This document shows positions 47,896-57,527 of a stretch of DNA of 64,000 nucleotides, piece by piece. This DNA comes from Chlorobiota bacterium (GTDB lineage Bacteria; Bacteroidota; Ignavibacteria; OLB7): the NCBI GenBank assembly GCA_016700335.1, contig CP065014.1:2269001-2333000 (forward strand), given 5' to 3'. The position numbers and the translations under genes were made by a program. Below the pieces are notes generated by a model. That model saw only the letters and a program-made list of their open reading frames with translations. It made no database searches and was not told the DNA's origin. The stretch's first letter is position 1, and every line of letters starts with the position of its first letter.

Positions 47896-47927
47896 TTTGC
47901 AATTGATTTTTTTAGATTTTAACTTTG
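47896..47927 (+). promoter_or_regulatory. Bacteroidota-type promoter of pheT
   Basis: The -33 box TTTG (47896-47899) and the -7 box TAACTTTG (47920-47927), with a 20-bp spacer, fit the known TTTG / TAnnTTTG consensus. The start of transcription would lie only about 8 nt before the pheT ATG (47940), so the mRNA leader is nearly absent. Confidence 0.7.
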
Positions 47928-47939
47928 TATTAATCCATT

Positions 47940-50345
47940 ATGCCATCCAAAAAAATAATACATTCATTACTTAACTCAATAACATCTTTCGAATTTACAC
48001 CTCAAGATTTGTCTGATAAATTATTGTCATTAGGTTTAGAAATAAGTTCTATTGAAGATACAAAGGAATCACTTAAAGGCTTTGTAACAGCAGAGGTTTT
48101 AACTAAAGTAAAGCATCCTGATGCAGATAAATTATCTATTTGTACTGTTAATACTGGAAGTAGAATTCATAATGTTGTTTGTGGTGCACCTAATGTTGAA
48201 GCAGGTCAGATAATTTGTTTTGCTACTGTTGGTACTATAATACATAAGCTAGGATTTAAAATTGATAAAAGAAAAATTCGTGGTGTTGAATCTGAAGGTA
48301 TGATTTGTAGTGAAGATGAATTAGGTATTGGGGAAAGTACAGGTGGAATTTTAGTTTTACCAAGCGGTACAAAAATTGGCACCCCTCTGTCTGAAATGTT
48401 TGGAGATATTGTTTATGATTTAGATATTACGCCTAACAGAGGGGATTGCTTAAGTCATTTGGGTTTGGCAAGAGAGATTTCAATTATTACTGGAAATTCT
48501 ATTAATTTACCATCAATTACTTTAATAGAAAGCTCAAATAAAACTTCGGAATCAATTTCAATTGAAATTGAGAATAAAGATAATTGTCCAAGATATATTG
48601 CAAGAATTGTAAAGTCTGTAAAAATTTCAGAATCACCAGATTGGCTCAAAACAATTCTTAAAAAATTAGGAATAAAGTCTAGAAACAATGTAATTGATAC
48701 AGCAAATTATGTAATGTTTTTATGCGGACATCCACTTCATGCTTTTGATTATGATAAAATTTCTGGAAATAAAATTATTGTAAAGTCATCAGTTGGTGGA
48801 GAAAAATTTATTACCCTTGATAACAAAGAACATATACTTCCTGATAACGTTTTATTAATTTGTGATCAAGATAAACCAATAGCATTAGCTGGTATAATGG
48901 GTGGGGAAAATACTGAAATTTCAAATTCAACAGTAAATGTATTAATTGAATCAGCATATTTCAATTCATCAGTAATTCGTAGAGGAGCAAGATTATTGGG
49001 TATATCATCAGATGCTAGTTATAGATTCGAAAGAGGTGCTGATATTAATATTACAAATTATGCATGTGATTTAGCAGCAAAAATTATATCAGAAATATCT
49101 GGTGGTGATATTCAAAATGATAAAGTTGATTCTTATCAAAAAGTATATACACCATTACAAATAAAATTAAGATTTGAAAGAACAAAACAAATTGTTGGTG
49201 TTGATATTCCGAAAGAATCTCAAATTAGTATCTTAGAATCTATTGGTTGCAAAGTGTTAGATGTTACAACTAATTATGTTGAAGTAATTTCTCCAAGCTG
49301 GAGAGCTGATATTTTTGAGGAGATTGATTTGGTAGAAGAAGTTGCTAGAATTTTTGGTTATGAAAATATACCAGTTACAAGTAGGAGTTCAGTCTCTTTT
49401 AAAACTAGTGTTATTCCTGAAGTTAAAATTTCTAATAATACTAGAAAATTCTTTGTAAATAATGGATTCATAGAAATTATTTCTATGAACTTTACTGACC
49501 CTGATACTGCTTCAAGATATGGAGATAACATCTTATTAAAAAATGCATTAGGGTTAGATTTTTCATCTATGAGAACAAGTCATGTTCCTAACTTATCTAA
49601 AACATTATCTTACAACCAAAGGCGTGGTAAAAAAGATATTAAGATGTTTGAGGTTGGAAAAGCCTTCAGAAAAGGGAAAAATAATCAAGGTGATATTTCA
49701 GGGATTATTGAAATGTTTGAACTTTCATTACTGTTAAATGGAAAATCTGAACCATCTGGATTTGATTTAAAAGAAAGAGATTTTGATTTGTTAGATGCTA
49801 AAGGAATTATAATTAAATATTTTGCTAGCCTATCAATCAAAAATTATATTAAGTTCTCACCAGTTGAAAAAGAAGAATGGGGATTCTCGGTTAATTCAAT
49901 AGCTATTTTTGTAGAAGATATAGAAGTTGGCAGAATAGGTGGATTAGATTCATTCTTAATTCAAAAAGACGATATTCAAAGCAAACCAGTAATTGCAGTT
50001 TTTGATTTGATTAAATTGTCCAAACTAGCTTATAAAACAACTAAATATAAATATCAATCTAAGTTCCCAAGTGTTCAAAGAGATATTTCAATAATTGTTG
50101 ATAAAAATATAAAAAATAATGATATTGAAAATTCTATTTCTAGAGCAGCTGGGAAGTATTTAAATGAGATTAGATTGTTTGATTTGTATGAAGGCAAAAA
50201 CATCCCTTCAGATAAAAAATCAATGGGATATTCTTTGACCTTTATTCCTGTTGATAAAACATTTGATGATACAGAGATTGATTCATTTATGATAAAAATT
50301 ATTAAATCAGTAACTTCAGAATTTAATGCAGAATTAAGATCATAA
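47940..50345 (+). CDS. pheT: Phenylalanyl-tRNA synthetase beta subunit
   Basis: PheT, with PheS, charges tRNA-Phe. The 801-residue length is standard. Domains in order: an OB-fold tRNA-binding region (about 40-150, VKHPDADKLSICTVNTG), B3/B4 editing domain (about 210-380, GHPLHAFDYDKI), B5 domain (about 400-470), the catalytic-like core (about 480-690) and a C-terminal FDX-ACB anticodon-binding domain (SKFPSVQRDISIIVDKNI). pheS is not in the window, as usual in Bacteroidota-like genomes where the two genes are separate. The following genes are a coiled-coil protein, zapA, 6S RNA and rny, a conserved order in this group. Confidence 0.97.
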   Translation: MPSKKIIHSLLNSITSFEFTPQDLSDKLLSLGLEISSIEDTKESLKGFVTAEVLTKVKHPDADKLSICTVNTGSRIHNVVCGAPNVEAGQIICFATVGTIIHKLGFKIDKRKIRGVESEGMICSEDELGIGESTGGILVLPSGTKIGTPLSEMFGDIVYDLDITPNRGDCLSHLGLAREISIITGNSINLPSITLIESSNKTSESISIEIENKDNCPRYIARIVKSVKISESPDWLKTILKKLGIKSRNNVIDTANYVMFLCGHPLHAFDYDKISGNKIIVKSSVGGEKFITLDNKEHILPDNVLLICDQDKPIALAGIMGGENTEISNSTVNVLIESAYFNSSVIRRGARLLGISSDASYRFERGADINITNYACDLAAKIISEISGGDIQNDKVDSYQKVYTPLQIKLRFERTKQIVGVDIPKESQISILESIGCKVLDVTTNYVEVISPSWRADIFEEIDLVEEVARIFGYENIPVTSRSSVSFKTSVIPEVKISNNTRKFFVNNGFIEIISMNFTDPDTASRYGDNILLKNALGLDFSSMRTSHVPNLSKTLSYNQRRGKKDIKMFEVGKAFRKGKNNQGDISGIIEMFELSLLLNGKSEPSGFDLKERDFDLLDAKGIIIKYFASLSIKNYIKFSPVEKEEWGFSVNSIAIFVEDIEVGRIGGLDSFLIQKDDIQSKPVIAVFDLIKLSKLAYKTTKYKYQSKFPSVQRDISIIVDKNIKNNDIENSISRAAGKYLNEIRLFDLYEGKNIPSDKKSMGYSLTFIPVDKTFDDTEIDSFMIKIIKSVTSEFNAELRS

Positions 50346-50424
50346 ATAAGTTATTTTATGTAGTTTGTTTTTGATATAAAAACAATACTAAAAAGTTTAA
50401 ATAATCATTGTAAAATTATTTGTT

Positions 50425-51336
50425 ATGTCTTTAACTCAGGAAATTATTGAATCGATATCAAATTTAAAAAAGTCATTACAGATTTTTATTACAAAATTTA
50501 GTGATTTAGAAATTGAGAATGAAGATTTAAAAATTCAGCTAAATGCTTCAAATAAAGCTAATGAGCAAATGCTTGAACAACTTGATTTAAGGGGAGATAG
50601 GATAGATAAATTGATTTTAGAAATTGATTTTAGAAACGAAGAAATTATTATTTTAAAATCTGATTTGAATGCAAAGTCAATTCACGAAGAGGAACTTGAA
50701 GTTAAAATTAATGAACTTACTCAAAGAGCAGTTACTTTAGAAAAAGAGATTGCTCAAATGATGGCTAAAAATGAAATAGGTATGTATAAGGTAAAAGATT
50801 TAGGAATTGACAAATTATCTTTTTTACAAAACGACAATGATTTTAAATCTGATAAAATTATAGAAGAATTATGTGTTGAAATCGAATCATTACAATCAAG
50901 TTTAAATAGATCAACAGAAGAAAGATTTGTAATTGAAGAAAAATACAATTCATTAAAACACCAATTAGATACACTAAAAGAAAAATCAAGCAAGTCAAAT
51001 AATAGTAATTTTGATTTAGAGTTAGAGCTTGAAAAATTAAGAATGGATTATGAGAATATGGCTTTACAAAAAAATCAATTAGAAATATTTAAAGTTAATG
51101 CAATTGAATTAACACAAAAACTAAATTCTATTGATACAGAGAATGAAATTCTCAAATCTGAATTAGCTAACCTTAAACTTGAAAAAAAGGATTATCATAT
51201 TGCTGGAGAAAAACGAATTGATAATTTAATGCATGAAGTAAATAGTATGAAATTTAATACTATTACTAATAATGCTAGAAATGAAATTGAAGAAACAATT
51301 CATGAAGCTATTAGAATAATTGACAAGCATAGGTAA
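50425..51336 (+). CDS. Coiled-coil protein next to zapA
   Basis: A 303-residue protein that is almost entirely heptad-patterned coiled coil, for example LEIENEDLKIQLNASNKANE and KYNSLKHQLDTLKEKSS. No signal peptide or membrane helix. It lies between pheT and zapA, the position in related genomes of a coiled-coil cell-division protein, so a ZapB-like scaffold role is possible. That role is a guess from position. Its size is larger than ZapB (about 80 residues), so it would be a different class. Confidence 0.8.
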   Translation: MSLTQEIIESISNLKKSLQIFITKFSDLEIENEDLKIQLNASNKANEQMLEQLDLRGDRIDKLILEIDFRNEEIIILKSDLNAKSIHEEELEVKINELTQRAVTLEKEIAQMMAKNEIGMYKVKDLGIDKLSFLQNDNDFKSDKIIEELCVEIESLQSSLNRSTEERFVIEEKYNSLKHQLDTLKEKSSKSNNSNFDLELELEKLRMDYENMALQKNQLEIFKVNAIELTQKLNSIDTENEILKSELANLKLEKKDYHIAGEKRIDNLMHEVNSMKFNTITNNARNEIEETIHEAIRIIDKHR

Positions 51337-51613
51337 AATTAATATATAATTGTTTTTGATTAATTGAGAGAATTGATTACTATTCGATTGAATTTTTAAT
51401 TCTTATATTTATTTTATAGAAATATTTTTGATTTAATAAGAATTTATTTAATGTGCTACTTATTAAGTGATAACAATTCAATGGAAAATTTGTTTTAAAT
51501 TGCTTTAAATAATTTAAAGTTACTTTTTAGTAACTTTGTAAAATAATTAGGATTGATATTGAACGTGGATATTAGGAGAATTTTTTTTTCATATTATTTT
51601 TTTTGTTTTAAAA

Positions 51614-51892
51614 TTGCAATCTATTTCAGTTCTTATATCAGGAGTTGAATATAATTTATTGGGGGAAAATCCTGCAATGATATATGAAGCTGCCAAAATA
51701 GTTAATGAAAAGATGTTGAAAATAGGTCAGCAATCTGTTGTAGAATCATCAACAACAAACGCAGTATTAACAGCGTTAAATGTTACAGAGGAACATCTTT
51801 TAGAGCAAAAAAATAATGATAATGAACTTAAAATTGTAAAATCTAGTTTAGAAGAAATTAACAATATATTATTAGATGTGCTTACAAGGTAA
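51614..51892 (+). CDS. zapA: Cell division protein ZapA
   Basis: ZapA bundles FtsZ filaments at the division site. The 92-residue protein has the family pattern: SISVLISGVEYNLLGENPAMI at the start, YEAAKIVNEKMLKIGQQ as the first helix, and a C-terminal coiled coil for tetramer formation (EEHLLEQKNNDNELKI). It starts at TTG 51614; the frame contains no earlier ATG, and TTG puts the conserved strand at residue 3. The upstream TAACTTTG at 51531 looks like a -7 box but has no well-spaced -33 box. The 6S RNA gene follows. Confidence 0.9.
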   Translation: MQSISVLISGVEYNLLGENPAMIYEAAKIVNEKMLKIGQQSVVESSTTNAVLTALNVTEEHLLEQKNNDNELKIVKSSLEEINNILLDVLTR

Positions 51893-52009
51893 TCAATAAT
51901 AAATTTTTTATTTTACTTTACTCCACTATTTCCATTCATAATTGTTCTTTGAAATACTTGAAAACTAAATAATATGAAATAATATTTTTAAAAACTTATT
52001 GTTTTAGAA

Positions 52010-52286
52010 ATTTCGTCTGAGATACTCGTCGCCATTCGCAACAATTGAACCTATAGTTTTGAGAAATTGGGAAATTGACTCATTGCATTGCTCGCAGGCC
52101 TCATTGCGTAACCACCCGGAAGTAAAATTCTTATTTATATTTTTTTAAATATATAAGATTTTACCATTGGAAGCGAAATATGTTTGGCAGTTCCCCACTG
52201 TGTTATAAAGAGGGTTCAATACTCTTGCCTGAGAATGTAAACTTACAAATTTTGTAAGTTTACTGCGGCGAGTAACTCAAACGATT
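52010..52286 (+). ncRNA. ssrS: 6S RNA (SsrS), long variant
   Basis: 6S RNA binds sigma-70-type RNA polymerase by mimicking an open promoter. The 5' end (TTTCGTCTGAGATACTCG) closely resembles the E. coli 6S 5' end, and the 3' end (CTGCGGCGAG) resembles its CTGCGGCGG. These ends form the closing helix ACTCGTCGC / GCGGCGAGT (52024-52032 with 52265-52273) plus flanking pairs. Inside, ATTGAACC (52043-52050) pairs with GGTTCAAT (52213-52220). Two AT-rich hairpins stand out: 52122-52164 (about 12 bp with a bulge) and 52237-52263 (13 bp). At roughly 275 nt it is longer than E. coli 6S (184 nt). Position between zapA and rny matches 6S in related genomes. Ends are estimates. Confidence 0.85.
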
Positions 52287-52468
52287 TGATAATAAAAATA
52301 TTAATAAACTAACATATTGAATTCAAGTATTTTTAAAAGAACCTATCAACTTAATCCAATTAAATAATTAAACTAATTATGAGATATTGCATAAATGAAT
52401 TTGCAAATAAGTAGTTTTTTTAATTAATTCAAACTGATATTAACATAAATAAAACTTTAAAAAATTAA

Positions 52469-54193
52469 ATGGATGCTACCATTGAGATAATATTAGTTGT
52501 TACAGGATGTATTGTTGGTTTTGTTGTTAGTTATTTACTTGGGTCTAAATCTGCAAAAACTCAAATAGATGATGCAAAGTCAAGGGCAATTCAAATTGTT
52601 GAGGATGCAAAAATTTCTGGTGATAATTTAAAGCGTGAGAAAGAGTTACAAGCTAAAGATGAATTTTTAAAAAATAAAAAACTTTTAGATGATGAATCTC
52701 AAATCAAACGTGAGAAACTTCAGAATATAGAGCGTCAGATTAAACAACGTGAAGAGAACATAGAAAAAAATGCATCTAAAAAACTTGAACAAGCTACTAA
52801 ACAAGAACTGCAAGCTGCAACTTTATTAAAAGAGTTTGAAATAAAAGCTACAGCTTTTGATGAGTCAAGAAAAACTATTGAAAAGAACTTCACTGAACAA
52901 AAAAAATTATGGGAAAAAAATGCTGATGATGAAAAGAAAAAAATAACTGATCAAAAGAAAGAACTTGAAGAAACAAATAGGAATATTGAAAATGTTAGAG
53001 CTACAATTGAACAAAAAAAGAAAATAATTGATGAATTGGTTTCAGAACAGAATACTCGATTAGAGAGAATTTCAGGTATGTCTAGAGAAGACGCCAAAAC
53101 TTTTCTAATTGAGAATATGATTAATGATGCAAAAAATGAAGCAGCTCAAAGAGTTAAAAATGTTAGAGATCAAGCAAAACTTGATTCAAAGAAAGAATCA
53201 CAAAGAATTATAATTCAAGCTATCCAAAGAAGTGCTTCAGATTATTCTGTAGAAACTACAGTATCAGTTGTGAATATTCAAGGAGATGAAATGAAAGGAA
53301 GAATTATTGGTAGAGAAGGAAGGAATATTAGAGCTTTTGAGGCTGCAACTGGGGTTGATGTTGTTGTTGATGATACACCAGACGCAGTAATATTATCTAA
53401 TTACGATCCATTCCGTCGTGAAGTTGCTAGAATATCACTTGAAAGATTAATGCATGATGGTAGAATTCATCCAACTAGAATTGAAGAAGTTGTTGATAAA
53501 GTTAGGAAAGAACTTGAAGAGGACTTGATTAGAACTGGGCAAACTGCATTGTTAGAATTAGGTATAAATAATGTACATCCTGAAATTGTTAGATTGATTG
53601 GAAGAATGAAGTACAGGTCTAGTTATGGACAGAATGTTTTATCACATTCAATTGAAACCGCTTATATAGCTGCAACGATGGCTCGTGAATTAGGTCTTGA
53701 TGCTAACCTTGCTAAAAGAGCAGGTTTGATGCATGATATGGGCAAATGCGTTGAAAGAAATATTGAAGGTCCACATGCAATTATTGGTTTTGAAATTGCT
53801 AAAAGATGTAAAGAAAATCCTGTGATTTGTAATGCAATTGGAGCTCATCATGAAGAAATGGAAATGACTTCTCCAATCTCAGTTCTAGTTCAGGCAGCCG
53901 ATTCTATTTCTGGAGCAAGACCAGGAGCAAGACGCGAAGCAGTAGAACAATACGTTAAACGATTAGAAACATTAGAAAATATTGCTAGATCATTTGAAGG
54001 TGTTGCTAAAACTTATGCAATTCAAGCAGGTCGAGAAGTGAGAGTTGTTGTTGAACCAGATCGAGTTGATGATTTGCTTGCAGATTCATTATCAAATGAT
54101 ATTGCAAAGAAAATACAAGACGAAATGGAATATCCTGGTCAGATTAAAGTAACTGTAATCAGAGAAAAAAGAGCTGTAGCTTTTGCTAAGTAA
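52469..54193 (+). CDS. rny: Ribonuclease Y
   Basis: RNase Y is a membrane-anchored endonuclease that starts mRNA decay. The 574-residue protein has an N-terminal membrane helix (IEIILVVTGCIVGFVVSYLL, about 5-24), a long coiled coil (about 30-200), a KH RNA-binding domain (DEMKGRIIGREGRNIRAFE, about 270) and an HD hydrolase domain with the His-Asp pair at 422-423 in LMHDMGKC. The tail (MEYPGQIKVTVIREKRAVAF) is the family end. It follows the 6S RNA gene by about 180 bp. A strong terminator follows. Confidence 0.97.
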   Translation: MDATIEIILVVTGCIVGFVVSYLLGSKSAKTQIDDAKSRAIQIVEDAKISGDNLKREKELQAKDEFLKNKKLLDDESQIKREKLQNIERQIKQREENIEKNASKKLEQATKQELQAATLLKEFEIKATAFDESRKTIEKNFTEQKKLWEKNADDEKKKITDQKKELEETNRNIENVRATIEQKKKIIDELVSEQNTRLERISGMSREDAKTFLIENMINDAKNEAAQRVKNVRDQAKLDSKKESQRIIIQAIQRSASDYSVETTVSVVNIQGDEMKGRIIGREGRNIRAFEAATGVDVVVDDTPDAVILSNYDPFRREVARISLERLMHDGRIHPTRIEEVVDKVRKELEEDLIRTGQTALLELGINNVHPEIVRLIGRMKYRSSYGQNVLSHSIETAYIAATMARELGLDANLAKRAGLMHDMGKCVERNIEGPHAIIGFEIAKRCKENPVICNAIGAHHEEMEMTSPISVLVQAADSISGARPGARREAVEQYVKRLETLENIARSFEGVAKTYAIQAGREVRVVVEPDRVDDLLADSLSNDIAKKIQDEMEYPGQIKVTVIREKRAVAFAK

Positions 54194-54212
54194 ACAAGTT
54201 CATTAAAATATA

Positions 54213-54261
54213 TTCCCACTAATAAATCAATTTGTAGTTGTTAAATTAGTGGGAATTTTTT
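54213..54261 (+). terminator. Terminator after rny
   Basis: TTCCCACTAAT pairs perfectly with ATTAGTGGGAA (11 bp), followed by TTTTTTATAT. It ends the zapA-rny region. Confidence 0.92.
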
Positions 54262-54356
54262 ATATGTTTTATATTTTTTTATCATTTTTTTTTCAAGATT
54301 ATCTAAACTTATTTTTTAAATATTCTAGCTATTCTTAACTTAATTTAAATCAAAGT

Positions 54357-55091
54357 ATTATTAGTTTTTTCAAATTATATTTTCTAATCATAATATCAAT
54401 TTCATTATTTGAATTTGGTTTTATTCCATTGAAAGCTCAAGAAATGGATGCAATTTCTATTAAGAAAATATCAAAAATAAAACAAAATTCTAATGCTTTT
54501 TTCCAAATTGCTAGAGTAAAATATAGTGGTGGAGGAGATTGGTATAATGACCCATCAGCAGAAGTTAATTTACTCAATTATATTTATAAGGAGACTGGAA
54601 TAAATGTTAAACCAGAATTCCAAGAGATAGAATTATCATCAGATTATCTATTTTCTTACCCATTCATTTTTTTAACTGGTCATGGAAATGTAAAATTTGC
54701 CAGTGATGAAATTGAAAGATTAAGAAGTTATTTAAACAATGGTGGGTTCCTATATATAGACGATGATTATGGACTTGACACAGCAATTAGAAGAGAAATG
54801 AAAAAGGTATTTCCTGAAAATGAATTTATTGAACTTCCTTTTTCTCACCCAATTTATCATTCATTTTTTAATTTTAGTAATGGGTTGCCAAAAATTCATG
54901 AACACGATAATAAGACACCACAAGGTTTTGGATTATTTTCTAAAAATAAAAAACTTTGTGTCTTTTATACTTACGAAACAAATCCATCAGATGGATGGGC
55001 AGATCAAGAAGCACATAATGATCCAATAGAAAAAAGAGAATTAGCATTAAAAATAGGAACAAATATTGTTGTATTTGTATTAACTCAATAA
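54357..55091 (+). CDS. DUF4159-family secreted protein with non-standard start
   Basis: DUF4159 proteins are about 220-residue exported proteins of unknown function. Family markers: FFQIARVKYSGGGDWYNDPS, FLTGHGNVKF, LRSYLNNGGFLYIDDDYG and FYTYETNPSDGWADQEAHND. The conventional start, TTG 54429, begins at the signal-peptide cleavage site (KAQE) and would remove the signal. The same open frame upstream encodes FFKLYFLIIISISLFEFG, a perfect signal peptide, but has no ATG, GTG or TTG between the in-frame TAA (54336-54338) and that segment. I therefore choose ATT at 54357, adjacent to another ATT at 54360. This is inferred. rpiB follows 69 bp downstream. Confidence 0.75.
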   Translation: MISFFKLYFLIIISISLFEFGFIPLKAQEMDAISIKKISKIKQNSNAFFQIARVKYSGGGDWYNDPSAEVNLLNYIYKETGINVKPEFQEIELSSDYLFSYPFIFLTGHGNVKFASDEIERLRSYLNNGGFLYIDDDYGLDTAIRREMKKVFPENEFIELPFSHPIYHSFFNFSNGLPKIHEHDNKTPQGFGLFSKNKKLCVFYTYETNPSDGWADQEAHNDPIEKRELALKIGTNIVVFVLTQ

Positions 55092-55160
55092 TATTATATG
55101 TTCAATTTTTTTTATTTGACGTCATTAATTTATTTATAATATTTTAAAATTATTTTTAAT

Positions 55161-55589
55161 ATGAAAATTGCATTAGGATCAGATCATGCTGGGTTTCAGT
55201 ATAAAACAAATACAAATTCATTTCTTCTGAAAGAAGGTATTGAAGTAATAGATTTTGGTACAAATTCTACAGAATCAGTAGATTATCCAGACTTTGCTAA
55301 AAAAGCTGCTCAAGCTGTTGTTGATGGACTTGTTGATTATGCTATTATAATTTGTGGATCAGGTATTGGGGTTTCTATAACTGCGAATAAAATAAAAGGT
55401 GTAAGAGCAGCTAATTGTTTGACTGAAGAAATGGCTGAACTTGCTCGTGAGCATAATAATGCAAATGTATTGACATTAGGTGAAAGACTGATTGATTGGG
55501 AAACAGCTAAAAAGATTATAAAAAAATTTCTTAATACTCCTGCCTCCACAAATTTAAGACATCAAGCTAGAATTAATAAAATTGAATAA
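55161..55589 (+). CDS. rpiB: Ribose-5-phosphate isomerase B
   Basis: RpiB interconverts ribose-5-phosphate and ribulose-5-phosphate in the pentose phosphate pathway. The 142-residue length is standard. The start MKIALGSDHAGFQYK holds the conserved Asp8-His9, CGSGIGVSITANKIKGVRAA holds the catalytic Cys65 and the anion-binding loop, and EHNNANVLTLGERL follows. All family residues are present. ATG at 55161. Confidence 0.97.
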   Translation: MKIALGSDHAGFQYKTNTNSFLLKEGIEVIDFGTNSTESVDYPDFAKKAAQAVVDGLVDYAIIICGSGIGVSITANKIKGVRAANCLTEEMAELAREHNNANVLTLGERLIDWETAKKIIKKFLNTPASTNLRHQARINKIE

Positions 55590-55635
55590 TTTCAGTTTTA
55601 ATTTGATTAATAATCTAAATGTAAATAATTGACTT

Positions 55636-56601
55636 TTACCACATTGTAATTTGATCACTTAATCTGAACCCTATTAAAAACAATCTTGATGAGGTTGGTT
55701 CTGGTAATATACCAGCATCATGTTGGAATTCACTTCTTAAAAAAGTTGTGAATTTTGCCCCTTTATCATTGAATAAGTTGAACCCTATTTCTGAAATTGG
55801 AATAGATTGAATTACTTTATTGAAACTTTTAATTCTGTTTGCTAAGCCTTGTTCCTTTCCATACAAACTAGCCATGTAATTAATAGTGAAATGTAAACTA
55901 TAATTAGATTTCTTTGGCATTAACTCAAATTTTGAATAGACATTAATTGCATCTATTAATGCTCCTATTGGTAAGCCTTTTGAAAATGAATTTGTATCAT
56001 CTGTACTTCTAGTATCACCTGCTTGAATAAAAAAATCATTTCTGATAGATAAACCATAAATTAAATCAAAATTACCTATTTTAAAGTATGCTTTTGGTCT
56101 CAAGAAAATACGAGACATAATACCGCTAAAGACTAATGTCCTTTCTTGAATCAACCCTCTTTCTAATTTTGCTTCTAAATTATCAACATCATGTTTGCAC
56201 CTATGAGTGTATCCAAATTGAAGTACTATTTTTTCAGAAATACTTTTGTTAAAATGCAAACCTTCTTCCCAAAATATTGCTCTTGGATTAAATGCTATTT
56301 CATTATAGCTATCCATCACAACTTCCATTACTCCATCAGCGGTTACGCTCCAAGAAGAATCATATCTGAACAGTTCAACATAACCACCAGTTTTAGCATT
56401 CCATAAATGATTTTTATCAGCATTAAAATGTCTTGAAAATTCTGCATATAATTTAGTTGTATTTAGCCAAGATGTTCCTGATGAATCATTACAAATTCCA
56501 TTTAATGGATCTATAATATTTACTCTATCAGGAAAATTTTGTGAACAAACAATGCATTGATTAAATAACCAAAGAACAGTTAATATTTTATGATATTTCA
56601 A
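55636..56601 (-). CDS. Exported, probably outer-membrane protein of unknown family
   Basis: A 321-residue protein with a signal peptide (ILTVLWLFNQCIVCSQ). The remainder alternates aromatic and polar residues in strand-like runs (GGYVELFRYDSSWSVTADG, IVLQFGYTHRCKHDVD, FDLIYGLSIRNDFFIQ) and ends RLFLIGFRLSDQITMW, compatible with a 12-strand-like outer-membrane barrel. I do not recognise a family. The start is TTG 56601 (or ATC 56607); there is no ATG. It is convergent with rpiB, 46 bp away, and stands alone. Confidence 0.75.
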   Translation of the reverse strand: MKYHKILTVLWLFNQCIVCSQNFPDRVNIIDPLNGICNDSSGTSWLNTTKLYAEFSRHFNADKNHLWNAKTGGYVELFRYDSSWSVTADGVMEVVMDSYNEIAFNPRAIFWEEGLHFNKSISEKIVLQFGYTHRCKHDVDNLEAKLERGLIQERTLVFSGIMSRIFLRPKAYFKIGNFDLIYGLSIRNDFFIQAGDTRSTDDTNSFSKGLPIGALIDAINVYSKFELMPKKSNYSLHFTINYMASLYGKEQGLANRIKSFNKVIQSIPISEIGFNLFNDKGAKFTTFLRSEFQHDAGILPEPTSSRLFLIGFRLSDQITMW

Positions 56602-56762
56602 CTTGATTTTTTATTAATAATTGCTTAAAAACATAAAATTCGACACAAATTGTTACAATTAGATGTCACAAATTGGCTATTATTACCAACTTTAAACCGT
56701 CATAATTATGTATATTTGAAAGAGATTTAGAACTTAATGAACAAAATTTCTCGAAGCAATAA

Positions 56763-57527
56763 ATGTTAATTACTTCAAACATATATTTCAAAATAAAACA
56801 ATTATGGGTATTACTACTCTTAGTTGTTATTTTTGTTGGATGTTCAAGTAAAACCACAAGGTTAAGTAACAAAACTACTGCTTCTAAAAGAAATACTTCA
56901 ATTGCTAAAAAGCATGACAATCCATTAACTTCTTGGAATAAGTCAAAATCTGAGCCTGTAACTATTAAATCAAATATACCCCAAACAACTGATAAAAGCA
57001 ATTTAGAATATAAATCACCAACAATTGCTGGGTATACACCTCCTGAGCCATTCAATCCTAACAGTGTCAATCAAAATAGTGACCCACTTGAAGGAGTTAC
57101 TGGAGAAGAACCAAAATCATTGAATGATTTAAATTATTCAAATGATAATGATACTTATACTCCCCCAAAAATGAATCAGAAGAAAAGTTATTTTAAGAAT
57201 ATTTCTTCTAAAAATAGGTCTAAATTAGTTTATAAAAGTAGTAATTCTCAAAGTAACCTACCAATAAAACAATATAGTGTTAAAAAAGTTCAATATGTAA
57301 AAGTTGTTCCTAAATCAATTATTGAAAGTCCAAAACAGTTAGCTTTAAAAGCAGAAAAAAATTTAGAAATGCAACAATTGTTTATTGATGGAGTTACTGC
57401 TTCAAGAACTGGAAACAATAAAAAAGCAATATCTAACATGAGGCAGGTGTTGATTTCTGGTAATAGTGATTTAAAGAAAAAAGCAAAAATCTATTATTCT
57501 AGATCAATTCAAAATCCTTCTAGATAA
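56763..57527 (+). CDS. Lipoprotein with TPR-like C-terminal helices
   Basis: A 254-residue lipoprotein with signal LLLLVVIFVGCSSK (lipobox Cys near residue 27). Residues 30-190 are polar and rich in Ser, Asn, Lys and Pro, probably disordered. The last 65 residues are two to three amphipathic helices (LALKAEKNLEMQQLFIDGV, KKAISNMRQVLISGNSD) like a minimal TPR. It could be a periplasmic scaffold. Its stop codon (57525-57527) directly touches the stop of the convergent gmhB gene (57528), so the two transcripts must overlap or end inside each other. Confidence 0.8.
   Translation: MLITSNIYFKIKQLWVLLLLVVIFVGCSSKTTRLSNKTTASKRNTSIAKKHDNPLTSWNKSKSEPVTIKSNIPQTTDKSNLEYKSPTIAGYTPPEPFNPNSVNQNSDPLEGVTGEEPKSLNDLNYSNDNDTYTPPKMNQKKSYFKNISSKNRSKLVYKSSNSQSNLPIKQYSVKKVQYVKVVPKSIIESPKQLALKAEKNLEMQQLFIDGVTASRTGNNKKAISNMRQVLISGNSDLKKKAKIYYSRSIQNPSR

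Noticed and set aside
51531..51538. TAACTTTG as a promoter of zapA
   Set aside because: It matches the -7 box and lies in a small palindrome, but the nearest -33-like TTG is 28 bp upstream, so I did not call it.
52010..52286. RNase P RNA, tmRNA or SRP RNA instead of 6S
   Set aside because: None of the conserved cores (RNase P CR regions, tRNA-like ends, SRP GGAA-tetraloop helix) is present, while the ends and position fit 6S.
56666..57070. Minus-strand frame of 134 residues over the lipoprotein gene
   Set aside because: It is antisense to the charged linker of a well-supported lipoprotein and has no recognisable pattern.
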